Assembly: GCA_042663485.1 (NCBI GenBank)
Contig: JBHTAF010000004.1
Strand: one strand, 5' to 3'
From: Natronosalvus sp042663485
GTDB taxonomy: Archaea; Halobacteriota; Halobacteria; Halobacteriales; Natrialbaceae
Length of the DNA stretch: 64,000 nucleotides
Shown here piece by piece: positions 8,169-15,947 of the stretch (its first letter is position 1; every line of letters begins with the position of its first letter). The notes beneath the pieces are model-generated. The model made no database searches. It was given only the letters and a program-made list of their open reading frames with translations, and was not told where the DNA came from. The position numbers and the translations under genes are program-made.

Positions 8169-9413
8169 TCAGAGTCCGGCGAGAGCTAGCGGGCCGATCA
8201 ACACGCCCATCAGATGGACGCGCCTGGCCCGCAGGCGAACGGGAACCAGCCCGACGACAGTGGCCACGCCGAACGTGAGAACGCCGACCGGCCCCGTGAA
8301 CAGGAAGGCGAGGCAGACGAGCAAGGAGAGCACTACCGCCGAAATCCGCCAGTACTCGAGTCGACCGACCAGTTCCAGGTAGGCGTCGCCGACGACGATC
8401 ACCAGCGCGAACCCGATGACGCCCGCCAGCACGATTCCCGAGATGAGAATCGGGAGCTCGAGCGGCGCGTCGACGCGCTGAAAGGCGACCATCACGCCCG
8501 AACGCGGCTGGCCGATGGCGACGAGCGCGAAGAGCGCGAAGATCGTATTGGCCGTGTCGACGCCGCTCGTCGCCACGATGTAGCTCCGCGCAGTGGCCCC
8601 ACCGGGGAGGAGAACGAGAACGGCGACTGCGGCGATCGCGGCAGAGATGCCGGGGAGGTAGCCGACGACGGCACCGGACAGCGAGCCGGCGATGGCCGTC
8701 ATTAGAAGTAGCGGTCGGGACATTCGAAGAATCGTTCCTCCCTGTGGTGGGACGCCACCGCCCCGAACGGCGTCGATCAACACCGGCGCACCGAAGAGGC
8801 CAGCGAACAGCGGCGCGAGCATCCCGCCGGCCTCGAGCGGCGCGTCCGGCGACAGGTCGAGGGTCGCCCAGCCGAGTGTCGCTGCGAGCGAAAACGAGAA
8901 GAGACCGGCGAAGCGACGCCGCCACGTGGGTTCAGAGACCACGAGGGCGAGAACGATGACCGCGAGCAGAACCGAGAGATTGGCTCGTAGCTGGGGGTAG
9001 ACGGCCGTGACGGCGACGGTTACGGGAATCGCGAGCGGTATCGCCACGAGGACGGCCAGCAGGCTCCCGACCGCCGAGAGCCGAATCGCCTCGAAGCCCC
9101 GACCCTCGAGCACCAGCTGGTGGCCCGGTAGCGCCGTGACGGCCATCTCGGCGTCGGGGACTCCGAGGGCCATCGCCGGAACGGCGTTCAGGAAGGTGTG
9201 GACGACGCCCGCCGAGAGCATCGCACAGCCGACGAAGAGCGTCGGCCCCGGAACGGAGGGGGCGACGCCTGCGAGCAAGAGAGCGAAGTTGTTCGCGTGC
9301 AGCCCGGGAATGAGGCCGCTCACCGAACCAAGGGCGGCACCGCCGAGAATCCAGCACAGGAGGGCGGCCGTGAACGTCGGATTCACGGTCACCTCGAGGA
9401 ACGCCTGTGCCAT
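8169..9413 (-). CDS. tripartite tricarboxylate transporter permease-like protein (TctA/DUF112)
   Basis: A 414-residue, highly hydrophobic protein with ten or more membrane segments. The N-terminal GSVSGLIPGLHANNFA and the second, inverted GAVVGYLPGISAAIAAV are the twin glycine/proline motifs of the TctA family, one in each half. Bacterial TctA needs a periplasmic binding protein and TctB; neither is nearby, as is common for haloarchaeal stand-alone members, so substrate and energy coupling are unknown. Confidence 0.85.
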   Translation of the reverse strand: MAQAFLEVTVNPTFTAALLCWILGGAALGSVSGLIPGLHANNFALLLAGVAPSVPGPTLFVGCAMLSAGVVHTFLNAVPAMALGVPDAEMAVTALPGHQLVLEGRGFEAIRLSAVGSLLAVLVAIPLAIPVTVAVTAVYPQLRANLSVLLAVIVLALVVSEPTWRRRFAGLFSFSLAATLGWATLDLSPDAPLEAGGMLAPLFAGLFGAPVLIDAVRGGGVPPQGGTILRMSRPLLLMTAIAGSLSGAVVGYLPGISAAIAAVAVLVLLPGGATARSYIVATSGVDTANTIFALFALVAIGQPRSGVMVAFQRVDAPLELPILISGIVLAGVIGFALVIVVGDAYLELVGRLEYWRISAVVLSLLVCLAFLFTGPVGVLTFGVATVVGLVPVRLRARRVHLMGVLIGPLALAGL

Positions 9414-9654
9414 TGGTCGCGTCTGGGCGCGTTTCGGTACTTAAACTCGAGGAGTGTACAATGGTTGCTCGAGCGAGAGCAGTCAATAGTCAAAATAGGT
9501 GCAATAGGCGAGAACTTAACAATAGGTGAGATGGCCAGTCTGACCAACTCACTAAAAAGGCGACCAACTCCGTGGCAGCGCAAGTGTTTCACCAGTGGCA
9601 GTAGCTCGACTGTGACTGCGGTTGCGACTCTCGTTACGTGTCGCGCATCGCGCC

Positions 9655-9660
9655 AAAAAA
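9655..9660 (-). terminator. T-run terminator after rpl12
   Basis: Six consecutive T residues on the minus strand about 32 bases beyond the rpl12 stop, in a GC-rich setting, as expected for archaeal intrinsic termination of the L1-L10-L12 transcript. The rest of 9414-9691 holds no recognisable gene. Confidence 0.5.
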
Positions 9661-9691
9661 TCGATGTGACTGTGAAACGTCGAAACCCGAC

Positions 9692-10033
9692 TTAGCCGAA
9701 GAGTTCGCCGAGGCCCTCGCCGCTGGCCTCCTCTTCCTCGTCATCGTCGTCGTCCGTCGTGTCTGGCACGTCGCTGGTCTCTTCGGCTTCCTCCTCGCCA
9801 CCCTCCTCAGCGCCAGCAGCAGCCGCACCGCCGGCTGCAGCGCCGGCAGCGGGAACCGCGGCGGCCTCGGAGACGGCCTCGTCGATGTCGACGTCCTCGA
9901 GCGCGGCGACGAGCGCCTTGACGCGGGACTCCTCGACTTCGACGCCGGCGGCCTCGAGCACGCCGGTCAGGTTGTCTTCGTTGATCTCTTCGTCGGTCTC
10001 GTTCAGGATGAGTGCTGCGTAAACGTATTCCAT
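9692..10033 (-). CDS. rpl12: ribosomal protein P1/L12
   Basis: A 113-residue stalk protein that recruits translation GTPases to the 50S subunit. MEYVYAALILNETDEEI forms the dimerisation domain; an Ala/Gly hinge and a run of acidic residues follow, ending with the conserved GLGELFG tail that touches elongation factors. The preceding L10 ends in the related GLGAMFG. It is the last gene of the L1-L10-L12 operon; a purine-rich GGA element lies just before its start. Confidence 0.97.
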   Translation of the reverse strand: MEYVYAALILNETDEEINEDNLTGVLEAAGVEVEESRVKALVAALEDVDIDEAVSEAAAVPAAGAAAGGAAAAGAEEGGEEEAEETSDVPDTTDDDDDEEEEASGEGLGELFG

Positions 10034-10072
10034 TGGTGTAATCCTCGTAGTGTGTCTGTGTCTGTATCTGTG

Positions 10073-11128
10073 TTATCCGAACATTGCGCCGAGTCCTTCT
10101 GCGCCGTCACCGTCATCGTCGTCATCGTCCTCGTCTTCGTCAGCGGCCTCGGACTCGTCGCCGTTCTGGTCGTCGCTCGATTCTTCTTCCGAAGCTCCTG
10201 CCGCACCCGCGTCCGCAGCGGGGGCCTCGACGCCCTGGAGTTCCTCCGGGAGCGCCTCTTCGTCGTCGATCTGGGCCGCAATCGCGCGCAGTTGTGCGTC
10301 GGCCTTGCGGACGAGGTCGGGCATGAGGTCGTCGTTTTCGATCGCCGCGTGCAGGCCGAGGCTCTTCGCCTCGCCCGTCGCCTTCGCGATGATCGTCGGC
10401 ACGGTCTGGGTCGTCGGGTAGCCCGCGTTGATCGAGAGGTTGCGTGCGAAAGCGGCGGCCGTCTGCACGTCGCTCTTGTAGGCCTCGACGTCGATGTCGA
10501 GGTCTTCGGGATCGAACAGCACGCCCTCGGAGAAGACGGCGCGCAGGTCGAGACCCACTTCCTTGGGCTCGATGCCGAGTTCGTTGAGGACGTTCGCGAG
10601 ATCGGCCGAGACCTCCTCGCCGGCCTCGAGGACAGTCGAGTCCTCCATGACCTGAATCGAACCGTCTTCGATCCGAGCGTTGGCACCGATCTGCTGGAGT
10701 TCGCCCACGAACGGACCGGGGTCGACCCCGGTGTCACCCTCGGGGATGACGATGTCGTTCGGGGCCACCTCGCCGGCGTTGATCGGCGCGGGCGTCTTCG
10801 AGGCCTCGAGTTCCTTGTACAGGGCGAACGGGTTTGCGTTCGTCGCGACGAGGCCGACCTGTCCGTCGACGTGTTCGACGAGGTCGTCGAGTCCGCCGGA
10901 CTCGAGCGCGCGTCGTTGCAACGTGTTGCGACTGACGCGGACCACGGCGGTGCCGTGGAGGCCGCGACGCATGTCCTGTAGCTGCTTCGAGGGGATGCCG
11001 GTGATACCGATGACGCCGACGCTCTCGTACTCGTCGATGAGTGTCTCGAGTTCGTCGACCTCCTCGCGTTTCCACTCGGGCAGGTTCTCGGTCTTGCGCT
11101 CGGCTTCCGCCTGTGCTTCGGCGCTCAT
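10073..11128 (-). CDS. rpl10: ribosomal protein L10 (P0)
   Basis: A 351-residue stalk base protein that binds 23S rRNA and anchors L12 dimers. The N-terminal rRNA-binding domain includes VGVIGITGIPSKQLQDMRRGLHG; the middle insertion domain and helical spine are followed by a long acidic C-terminus ending GLGAMFG, the same tail as L12. The length is normal for archaeal P0. It starts one base after the L1 stop and precedes L12 by about 39 bases. Confidence 0.97.
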   Translation of the reverse strand: MSAEAQAEAERKTENLPEWKREEVDELETLIDEYESVGVIGITGIPSKQLQDMRRGLHGTAVVRVSRNTLQRRALESGGLDDLVEHVDGQVGLVATNANPFALYKELEASKTPAPINAGEVAPNDIVIPEGDTGVDPGPFVGELQQIGANARIEDGSIQVMEDSTVLEAGEEVSADLANVLNELGIEPKEVGLDLRAVFSEGVLFDPEDLDIDVEAYKSDVQTAAAFARNLSINAGYPTTQTVPTIIAKATGEAKSLGLHAAIENDDLMPDLVRKADAQLRAIAAQIDDEEALPEELQGVEAPAADAGAAGASEEESSDDQNGDESEAADEDEDDDDDDGDGAEGLGAMFG

Positions 11129-11129
11129 T

Positions 11130-11762
11130 TCAGGCCACCTCCACGGACGGCCCCATCGTCGTCTTCACGTAGACGGAGTCGATGTTCTGGGGGCCCTTCT
11201 CGAGGTCGGCGTGCAGGCGCCGGAGGATGACGTCGATGTTGTCGGCGATGTCCTCGGCGCCCATGTCCTCGGCACCCACGCGCGTGTGGAACGTGCGTCG
11301 GTCCCGCGAGCGAACTTGCACGGTGTTCTTCAGCCGGTTGACCGTCTCGACGACGTCGTCGTCGGGCGAGAGTGGGTCCGGCATCTTCCCTCGCGGGCCC
11401 AGGATCGTTCCTAGGTGCCGCGCGATGTCCTGCATCATCGCCTCCTCGGCGATGAAGAAGTCGGTTTCGTCCGCCAGATCTTTGGCGTCGTCGTCGTCCA
11501 GATCGGCCACGTCACTCCCCGAAAGGACCTGGTCCGCGACCTCCTCGGCGCGGACAGCGGTCTCACCTTCGGCGATGACGATGATTTGGGTCTCCTGGCC
11601 GGTTCCAGACGGCAACACGACGGACTCGTCGACACGATTCGACGGTTCGTTGAGGTCTAGATCGCGCAGATTGATCGCGAGGTCGACCGTCTCGGTGAAG
11701 TTCCGATCGGGCGCGTCCTCGAGTGCGCGAGTGACTGCTGTTTCGATATCCGAATTTGCCAT
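11130..11762 (-). CDS. rpl1: ribosomal protein L1
   Basis: A 210-residue protein of the mobile L1 stalk, also the known translational repressor of this operon in archaea. Motifs include RNFTETVDLAINLRDLDLN, LGPRGKMPDPL and the C-terminal VYVKTTMGPSVEV. An unusually good Shine-Dalgarno (GGAGGTG, ending five bases before ATG) is present, unlike most genes here, in agreement with a leadered, regulated mRNA. Confidence 0.97.
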   Translation of the reverse strand: MANSDIETAVTRALEDAPDRNFTETVDLAINLRDLDLNEPSNRVDESVVLPSGTGQETQIIVIAEGETAVRAEEVADQVLSGSDVADLDDDDAKDLADETDFFIAEEAMMQDIARHLGTILGPRGKMPDPLSPDDDVVETVNRLKNTVQVRSRDRRTFHTRVGAEDMGAEDIADNIDVILRRLHADLEKGPQNIDSVYVKTTMGPSVEVA

Positions 11763-11863
11763 CGTTCACCTCCGTAGTACGCAGGGTATGCTCCTACGGG
11801 TCAGTGAAACAGGCCATGCCTGTCTCGCTTTGAGAAAGTGTCATGGCCAACTTAAACCCGTCG
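11763..11863 (-). promoter_or_regulatory. rpl1 promoter and structured 5' leader (probable L1 autoregulatory site)
   Basis: On the minus strand a TATA-like TTTAAG (11851-11856) implies a start near 11828 and a leader of roughly 65 bases. The leader contains a hairpin ACAGGC-3 nt-GCCTGT (11809-11823) and a Shine-Dalgarno next to the L1 start. Haloarchaeal L1-L10-L12 mRNAs are known to have leaders with an L1 site mimicking 23S rRNA. Exact L1 contacts here are inferred. Confidence 0.55.
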
Positions 11864-12031
11864 AACTCCGCGCCTCGAGGATCGAGGAGTTTCGTGGCCT
11901 CGATTTGATCCAGTTGGACGCCACTCGAGCGTGCGGTTCGCCCGGCTGATTTAGCCAAACCGATCGATTAGAAATTGTGAATGTGCAACTGACCGAAATA
12001 TACATTATCGTGGCAGATGTAGAACGCGACA

Positions 12032-12643
12032 ATGCGGCCGATAGATTTATATGGTGTCGTTGGAGGTCTCGGGGGAGGGGGCGAGAGCGAATCCGCTCGC
12101 GTCTACGAACAGGTGGTCGCGGCATTTACCGGACTGTCGCCGCTCGAGCAAGCCGCGATACAGGCCGTCGCAATCGTCCTAATCGGTGGGGTCGCTCTCG
12201 GAATCCTCCGGTATTCAGGAAGGAAAACACTCGAGGTTTCCAGACGGAGCCCAGTTATCTCCCTGTGTATTGGGGTGCCAGGCGCGCTCGTCCTCGGCGG
12301 CCTATTTTACACCGGCATCCTGCTTACGTCCTCGCCGGTCGGGATTTTCTTTGCAATTCCACTCGTCGTCATCGGCGTGATCGTGCTTCCGGTGAGTGCG
12401 GCACTCGGCTACGTCGCCATTGGCGCGACGATTTCGACGCGAGTCGGCCTGTCTCGGACCCCTGCCTGGGTCATTGCTGGTGGCCTCCTCGGAGGAGTCG
12501 CCATGCTCATCCCGGCCTTCGGTCTCGCACTCGTCACGATAGCCACCGCGCTGGGGGTCGGTTCCTGGACTCGCGTACTCGTCGGGAACGGTGGCGTCCG
12601 ACAGCCAGAAGAGCGGGTCGTTCCACCGGCGAACAAGGTGTAG
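12032..12643 (+). CDS. hypothetical integral membrane protein
   Basis: A 203-residue protein with a Gly-rich N-terminus and about four strongly hydrophobic segments (near residues 40-60, 75-95, 98-125 and 140-170), then a short basic/polar tail ending VVPPANKV. No family motif is recognised. It lies alone on the plus strand between L1 and L11, which read the other way. An AT-rich stretch (AAATATACATTAT) ends about 25 bases before the ATG and is a good TATA for leaderless transcription. Confidence 0.75.
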   Translation: MRPIDLYGVVGGLGGGGESESARVYEQVVAAFTGLSPLEQAAIQAVAIVLIGGVALGILRYSGRKTLEVSRRSPVISLCIGVPGALVLGGLFYTGILLTSSPVGIFFAIPLVVIGVIVLPVSAALGYVAIGATISTRVGLSRTPAWVIAGGLLGGVAMLIPAFGLALVTIATALGVGSWTRVLVGNGGVRQPEERVVPPANKV

Positions 12644-12803
12644 GCTCTCGAGTGTTTGCGTCAGTGTTTCGGACGCGACGAGTTGGACGTACCGTGACGG
12701 GACGTCGCGAATTGAACGTGACAGGACGAAGTGAGGACAATCGCGGCTACTACTCGAACCACCGAACGTTTGAGAAGTGGGTGACAGTTTGGTTCTCGAG
12801 TCG

Positions 12804-13280
12804 TCACTCGACGAGAACGTCGTCGTACTCGCCGTCGTCGACTTTCGCTTTGAACTCGCGAGCATCGACGCCTTCGATGGTGACCCCCATCGAGGCGCAG
12901 GTGCCGACGACCTCTTTGGCCGCGTTCTTCGTGTCGTAGGCGAGCAGGTCGGGCTTTTTCTGCTCGGCGATCGTCTTGACTTGGTCGATCGAGAGGTCGG
13001 CGACGAAGTCCTTCTGGGGTTCGCCGCTTCCCGTGTCGAATCCGGCCTCGTCCTTGACGAGAGCGGCCGTCGGTGGGACACCGACGTCGATCGAGTAGCT
13101 GCCGTCGTCCTCGTACTCGATGGTAACCGGCACTTCGGTGCCGTCGAAGGCCGCAGTCTGTTCGTTGATGTCGTTGACGACCGCCTGTACGTCGACGGGC
13201 GTCGGTCCGAGCTCGGGACCGAGCGGCGGGCCAGGATTGGCCTGGCCACCCGGGACGAGCGCTTCGATGGTTCCAGCCAT
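12804..13280 (-). CDS. rpl11: ribosomal protein L11
   Basis: A 158-residue protein of the GTPase-associated centre. The start MAGTIEALVPGGQANPGPPLGPELGPTPVDV is diagnostic, and the C-terminal RNA-binding domain contains KPDLLAYDTKNAAKEVVGTCASMGVTIEG. ATG at 13280 is chosen over an upstream in-frame ATG because homologues begin there and a TATA-like CTTAAAAC lies about 25 bases upstream. It is separated from L1 by the membrane-protein gene, so it has its own promoter. Confidence 0.97.
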   Translation of the reverse strand: MAGTIEALVPGGQANPGPPLGPELGPTPVDVQAVVNDINEQTAAFDGTEVPVTIEYEDDGSYSIDVGVPPTAALVKDEAGFDTGSGEPQKDFVADLSIDQVKTIAEQKKPDLLAYDTKNAAKEVVGTCASMGVTIEGVDAREFKAKVDDGEYDDVLVE

Positions 13281-13886
13281 ACCCGAATGAATCCTCGCTC
13301 GAGTTTTAAGGGTTGCCATTCGGTCCAGTCCGGCCGATAAACGTGTGAGAGGGTAACGTAGCGAGTGAGGTGAGACGAGGATTCCTCAATGAGACTGTGT
13401 CGAATGGGATCGATTGGGAGCGACGCGAACGGGTATCCGTAGCCCACCCACCCCACTGTGTCGAGTGTTTATCTGCGGTGGCGGGAAACGGTCAGGATAG
13501 GAGAAGGCGTCCAGAAAATTCGGACATGTGGGTGACCGACCCCACCGTGTCGAGTGTTCAGCCGGGCGACCGTCCGTCTCCGATCCCGTGGGTACGAACG
13601 TGAGTGAATATCTGTCGGCTGAGGGGAGTTGGTGTGCAGGTTACACCCCCACCCCATTGTGTCGAGTGTTCTGCCAAAGCTAGTGGAGGGTTTGTTAGGG
13701 AACTCCTCGAGGAGCTGCAATGGAAGTAGTACGAGGGTCTATTAGAGAAGTTTCTCGAGGGTCAGTAGAGACGGCGACGGCTCGACTGGTGGGATCGATG
13801 GATGTCGGCAACGACTCGAACGGTCGACTATACCGAAATTGAGTATCTACCGACCAGGTGACTCTCTACCACTGCAATCCTCATCG
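13281..13886. other. left intergenic arm of the replication origin
   Basis: A 606-base stretch without a convincing gene between L11 and the 3' end of orc1/cdc6. It holds three direct copies of the 19-bp ORB-like repeat and a partial copy (ACTGTGTCGA, 13394-13403), plus short purine-rich runs. All three full copies point the same way as those just upstream of orc1. Confidence 0.75.
13451..13670 (+). repeat. ORB-like repeats, left cluster (3 copies)
   Basis: CCCCACTGTGTCGAGTGTT (13451-13469), CCCCACCGTGTCGAGTGTT (13540-13558) and CCCCATTGTGTCGAGTGTT (13652-13670). They differ only at two bases after the CCCCA block. Spacing is 89 and 112 bases. The C-run (G-run on the other strand) next to a GTGTCGAGTG core resembles the general build of haloarchaeal origin recognition boxes. 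Confidence 0.85.
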
Positions 13887-15113
13887 TCACCGTAACCCCC
13901 GCAGTTTCGCACCACGAACCGCCTCGAGCGAGATGTCGACGTCCTCGAGTTCGTCGACGACGTCGAGGGCCAACTCGAGTGTCACGTCGAGATCGTACTC
14001 GTAGTACTGCCCACCAGACCGACCGTGGTTGCGGGCGTACCGCTTCAAAATTCCCTGCATGGCCAGATCGGAGAGGTGGTCGTGCATCCGTCGACGGACG
14101 AGAGGCTTCGTCCCGAATCGTTCGGCGATCGCTGAGTACTCCGGATAAATTTCGCGAACGCGGGCGGGCGTCTCGTCACCGATTGCGATGCTGAGCACCG
14201 CCGCCAGCGCCAGGTGACCGTGTCGGGTCAACTCCATCATTCCCTGGCGGATCTGTCCGCGCTCGAGCGCCTGCTGGGCGTCGCGCACGTGAGATTCTCT
14301 GATGGTCGTCTCGTCCGCCGCACGCGTGATGTCCCCGGCCTTGTAGAGCAGATCTAGTGCCTGCCTGGCACTCCCCGTGTCCTGGGCGGCGAGTGCCGCA
14401 CACAGCGAGAGCACGTTCGTCTCGTAGGCGGTTTCGTACAGGGCGTTCTCCGCTCGCTGCTCGAGAATCGAGCGCAACTCGCCAGCGGTGTACGGTGGAA
14501 AGTGAACCTCCTCCTCACAGAGGGTGTCTTTGACCTTCGGGGAGAGACTGTCGTGAAAACTCAGGTCGTTACTGATGCCAATGATGCCGGGTTTGACCGA
14601 CGAGAGATAGCCGTTCGCTCGAGCGCGCGGGAGTTCGTAGAGGATGCCGTCGTCGTCGCCGATGTGGTCGATTTCGTCGAGGACGATCAGGACGGTACCG
14701 CCGATGCTCTCGAGTTCGGTGTAGAGCATGTCAAAGACCGTCTGTCGCGGGTAGCCAGTCGTACTGATCTGTTGGCTTGGCGGTCGCAGTTCGTTGACGA
14801 GATTCGCGGCGACCTGGTAGGAAGAAGAGAGATTGTTACAGTTGAGCCAGACGACGGTCAGTGCGACATCGTCGTAGGCGTCGACGTCGCGCTCGAGGTG
14901 AGAGAGGAGATAGCGGGTGACGGCCGTCTTCCCGACGCCGGCCTTGCCGTAGAGAAAGAGGTTTCGTGGCTGTGCTCCGTTGATGACGGGCTGGAGAGAA
15001 GCCATGTACGTGTCGATTTCTTCGTCTCGTTCCTGGATCGACTCCGGTTGATAGTCCTCCCGTAGCACGTCCTCGTCGGAGAAAATCGACGTGTCCCGAT
15101 CGAACAGCGGCAT
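13887..15113 (-). CDS. orc1: Orc1/Cdc6 replication initiator
   Basis: A 408-residue AAA+ initiator that binds origin recognition boxes and loads MCM. Walker A is GKAGVGKT (residues 56-63), Walker B VLDEID (144-149), sensor 1 is GIISNDLSF-like, and a C-terminal winged helix (about residues 320-408) carries the DNA-binding wing. ATG at 15113 (MPLFDRDTSIFSDEDVL) is chosen because a strong TATA (TTTTATATATC on the minus strand) is about 30 bases upstream; a longer frame would start on the TATA box itself. ORB-like repeats surround the gene on both sides, one touching its promoter, so it very probably serves its own adjacent origin. Confidence 0.95.
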   Translation of the reverse strand: MPLFDRDTSIFSDEDVLREDYQPESIQERDEEIDTYMASLQPVINGAQPRNLFLYGKAGVGKTAVTRYLLSHLERDVDAYDDVALTVVWLNCNNLSSSYQVAANLVNELRPPSQQISTTGYPRQTVFDMLYTELESIGGTVLIVLDEIDHIGDDDGILYELPRARANGYLSSVKPGIIGISNDLSFHDSLSPKVKDTLCEEEVHFPPYTAGELRSILEQRAENALYETAYETNVLSLCAALAAQDTGSARQALDLLYKAGDITRAADETTIRESHVRDAQQALERGQIRQGMMELTRHGHLALAAVLSIAIGDETPARVREIYPEYSAIAERFGTKPLVRRRMHDHLSDLAMQGILKRYARNHGRSGGQYYEYDLDVTLELALDVVDELEDVDISLEAVRGAKLRGLR

Positions 15114-15144
15114 TAGTTGGACTGCTCGCTGCAAGATATATAAA

Positions 15145-15238
15145 ACCACCGTGTCGAGTGCGTCGAGTGTTCGACGGATCGTCTCCGGTCGCCCCTACCG
15201 CCCCTCGATGAGGTGGACACCCCACCGTGTCGAGTGTT
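15145..15238 (+). repeat. ORB-like repeats, orc1-proximal pair
   Basis: A partial, duplicated copy ACCACCGTGTCGAGTG followed by GCGTCGAGTGTT (15145-15171), and a full copy CCCCACCGTGTCGAGTGTT (15220-15238). The first copy abuts the orc1 TATA element at the BRE position, so initiator binding there would probably affect orc1 transcription. Confidence 0.8.
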
Positions 15239-15708
15239 TCGGACCGCTCCCAGGAGGTCGAACTGATCGCCTTTCTGAGTCAACCCATGTCGCGTCGCGA
15301 GCGATCGTATCGAGACGCCAGATAGGCTGTCTCGATAGCCGAGTTCACCCCTCGAGTTTTCCACCGTATGCGTACCGGGAGACACTTCATCCGGTGACGT
15401 ACGCTCGATTCAGATCTCTCATCTGCATTGCCGGTTCCGATGAGCCATCCGAGTGAGTCGCTCGTTGCGTTCCGTTAGTGGGAGTTTGCGTTCGACGATG
15501 ACTATCTTTTCGATATTACGATGTCGTCGTGATTTTCTTCGTCGGTGACGTTACTCTCACCCTCCTCTGCCAGGAGACGCACCGTCGAGGCGCCGTCCTT
15601 TTTCAGACCACTCCTCCCAAAGATGCCTCGAGTTCACCCACCCGATCTCCTTCATCGACGACGCCTCGACTTTGCTCGCCTTGCAGACATCACCACCCCC
15701 TAACTCGA

Positions 15709-15792
15709 AACACTCGACAAAGTGGGGTCTCTCACCCTACCGCCCCTCAGTCGACGGCCGGCCCACTCCAAAAAACACTCGACACGGTGGGG
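15709..15792 (-). repeat. ORB-like repeats, inverted pair
   Basis: AACACTCGACAAAGTGGGG (15709-15727) and AACACTCGACACGGTGGGG (15774-15792), the reverse complement of the other five copies. The second is identical to the complement of the copies at 13540 and 15220. Together with the orc1-proximal pair they make an inverted arrangement around the AT-rich segment. Confidence 0.85.
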
Positions 15793-15947
15793 TGGGACAC
15801 CTCACGAAATGCCGACCGACCGGACAGACCTCGAATTGGCCGTCCTCTTGCTTTAAGTCATCTGGACGAACATCTTCGCTCGTATTCCCAGCGGCTAAGA
15901 ACTGGCGTGACCCGCTATACTACGGGAGTTCATACGTTCGGGTGTAC

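Larger units (their letters stand above)
15114..15947. other. right arm of the replication origin with candidate unwinding region
   Basis: An 834-base gene-free stretch between orc1 and the multicopper oxidase. Two ORB-like repeats near orc1 point one way and two near 15.7 kb point the other, framing about 470 bases. Inside is the most AT-rich patch (about 15499-15540), edged by CGACGA and TCGTCG. CCCTACCGCCCCTC occurs at 15193-15206 and again at 15735-15748, next to each repeat pair. This architecture is expected of an archaeal origin core. Confidence 0.75.

Noticed and set aside
9638..10981. Long plus-strand frame across L12 and L10
   Set aside because: Antisense to two certain ribosomal protein genes and without family features.
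13651..13670. CRISPR-like array from the repeated GTGTCGAGTGTT units
   Set aside because: Spacing is irregular, the repeat is short, copies occur in both orientations and no cas genes are present; origin boxes fit better.
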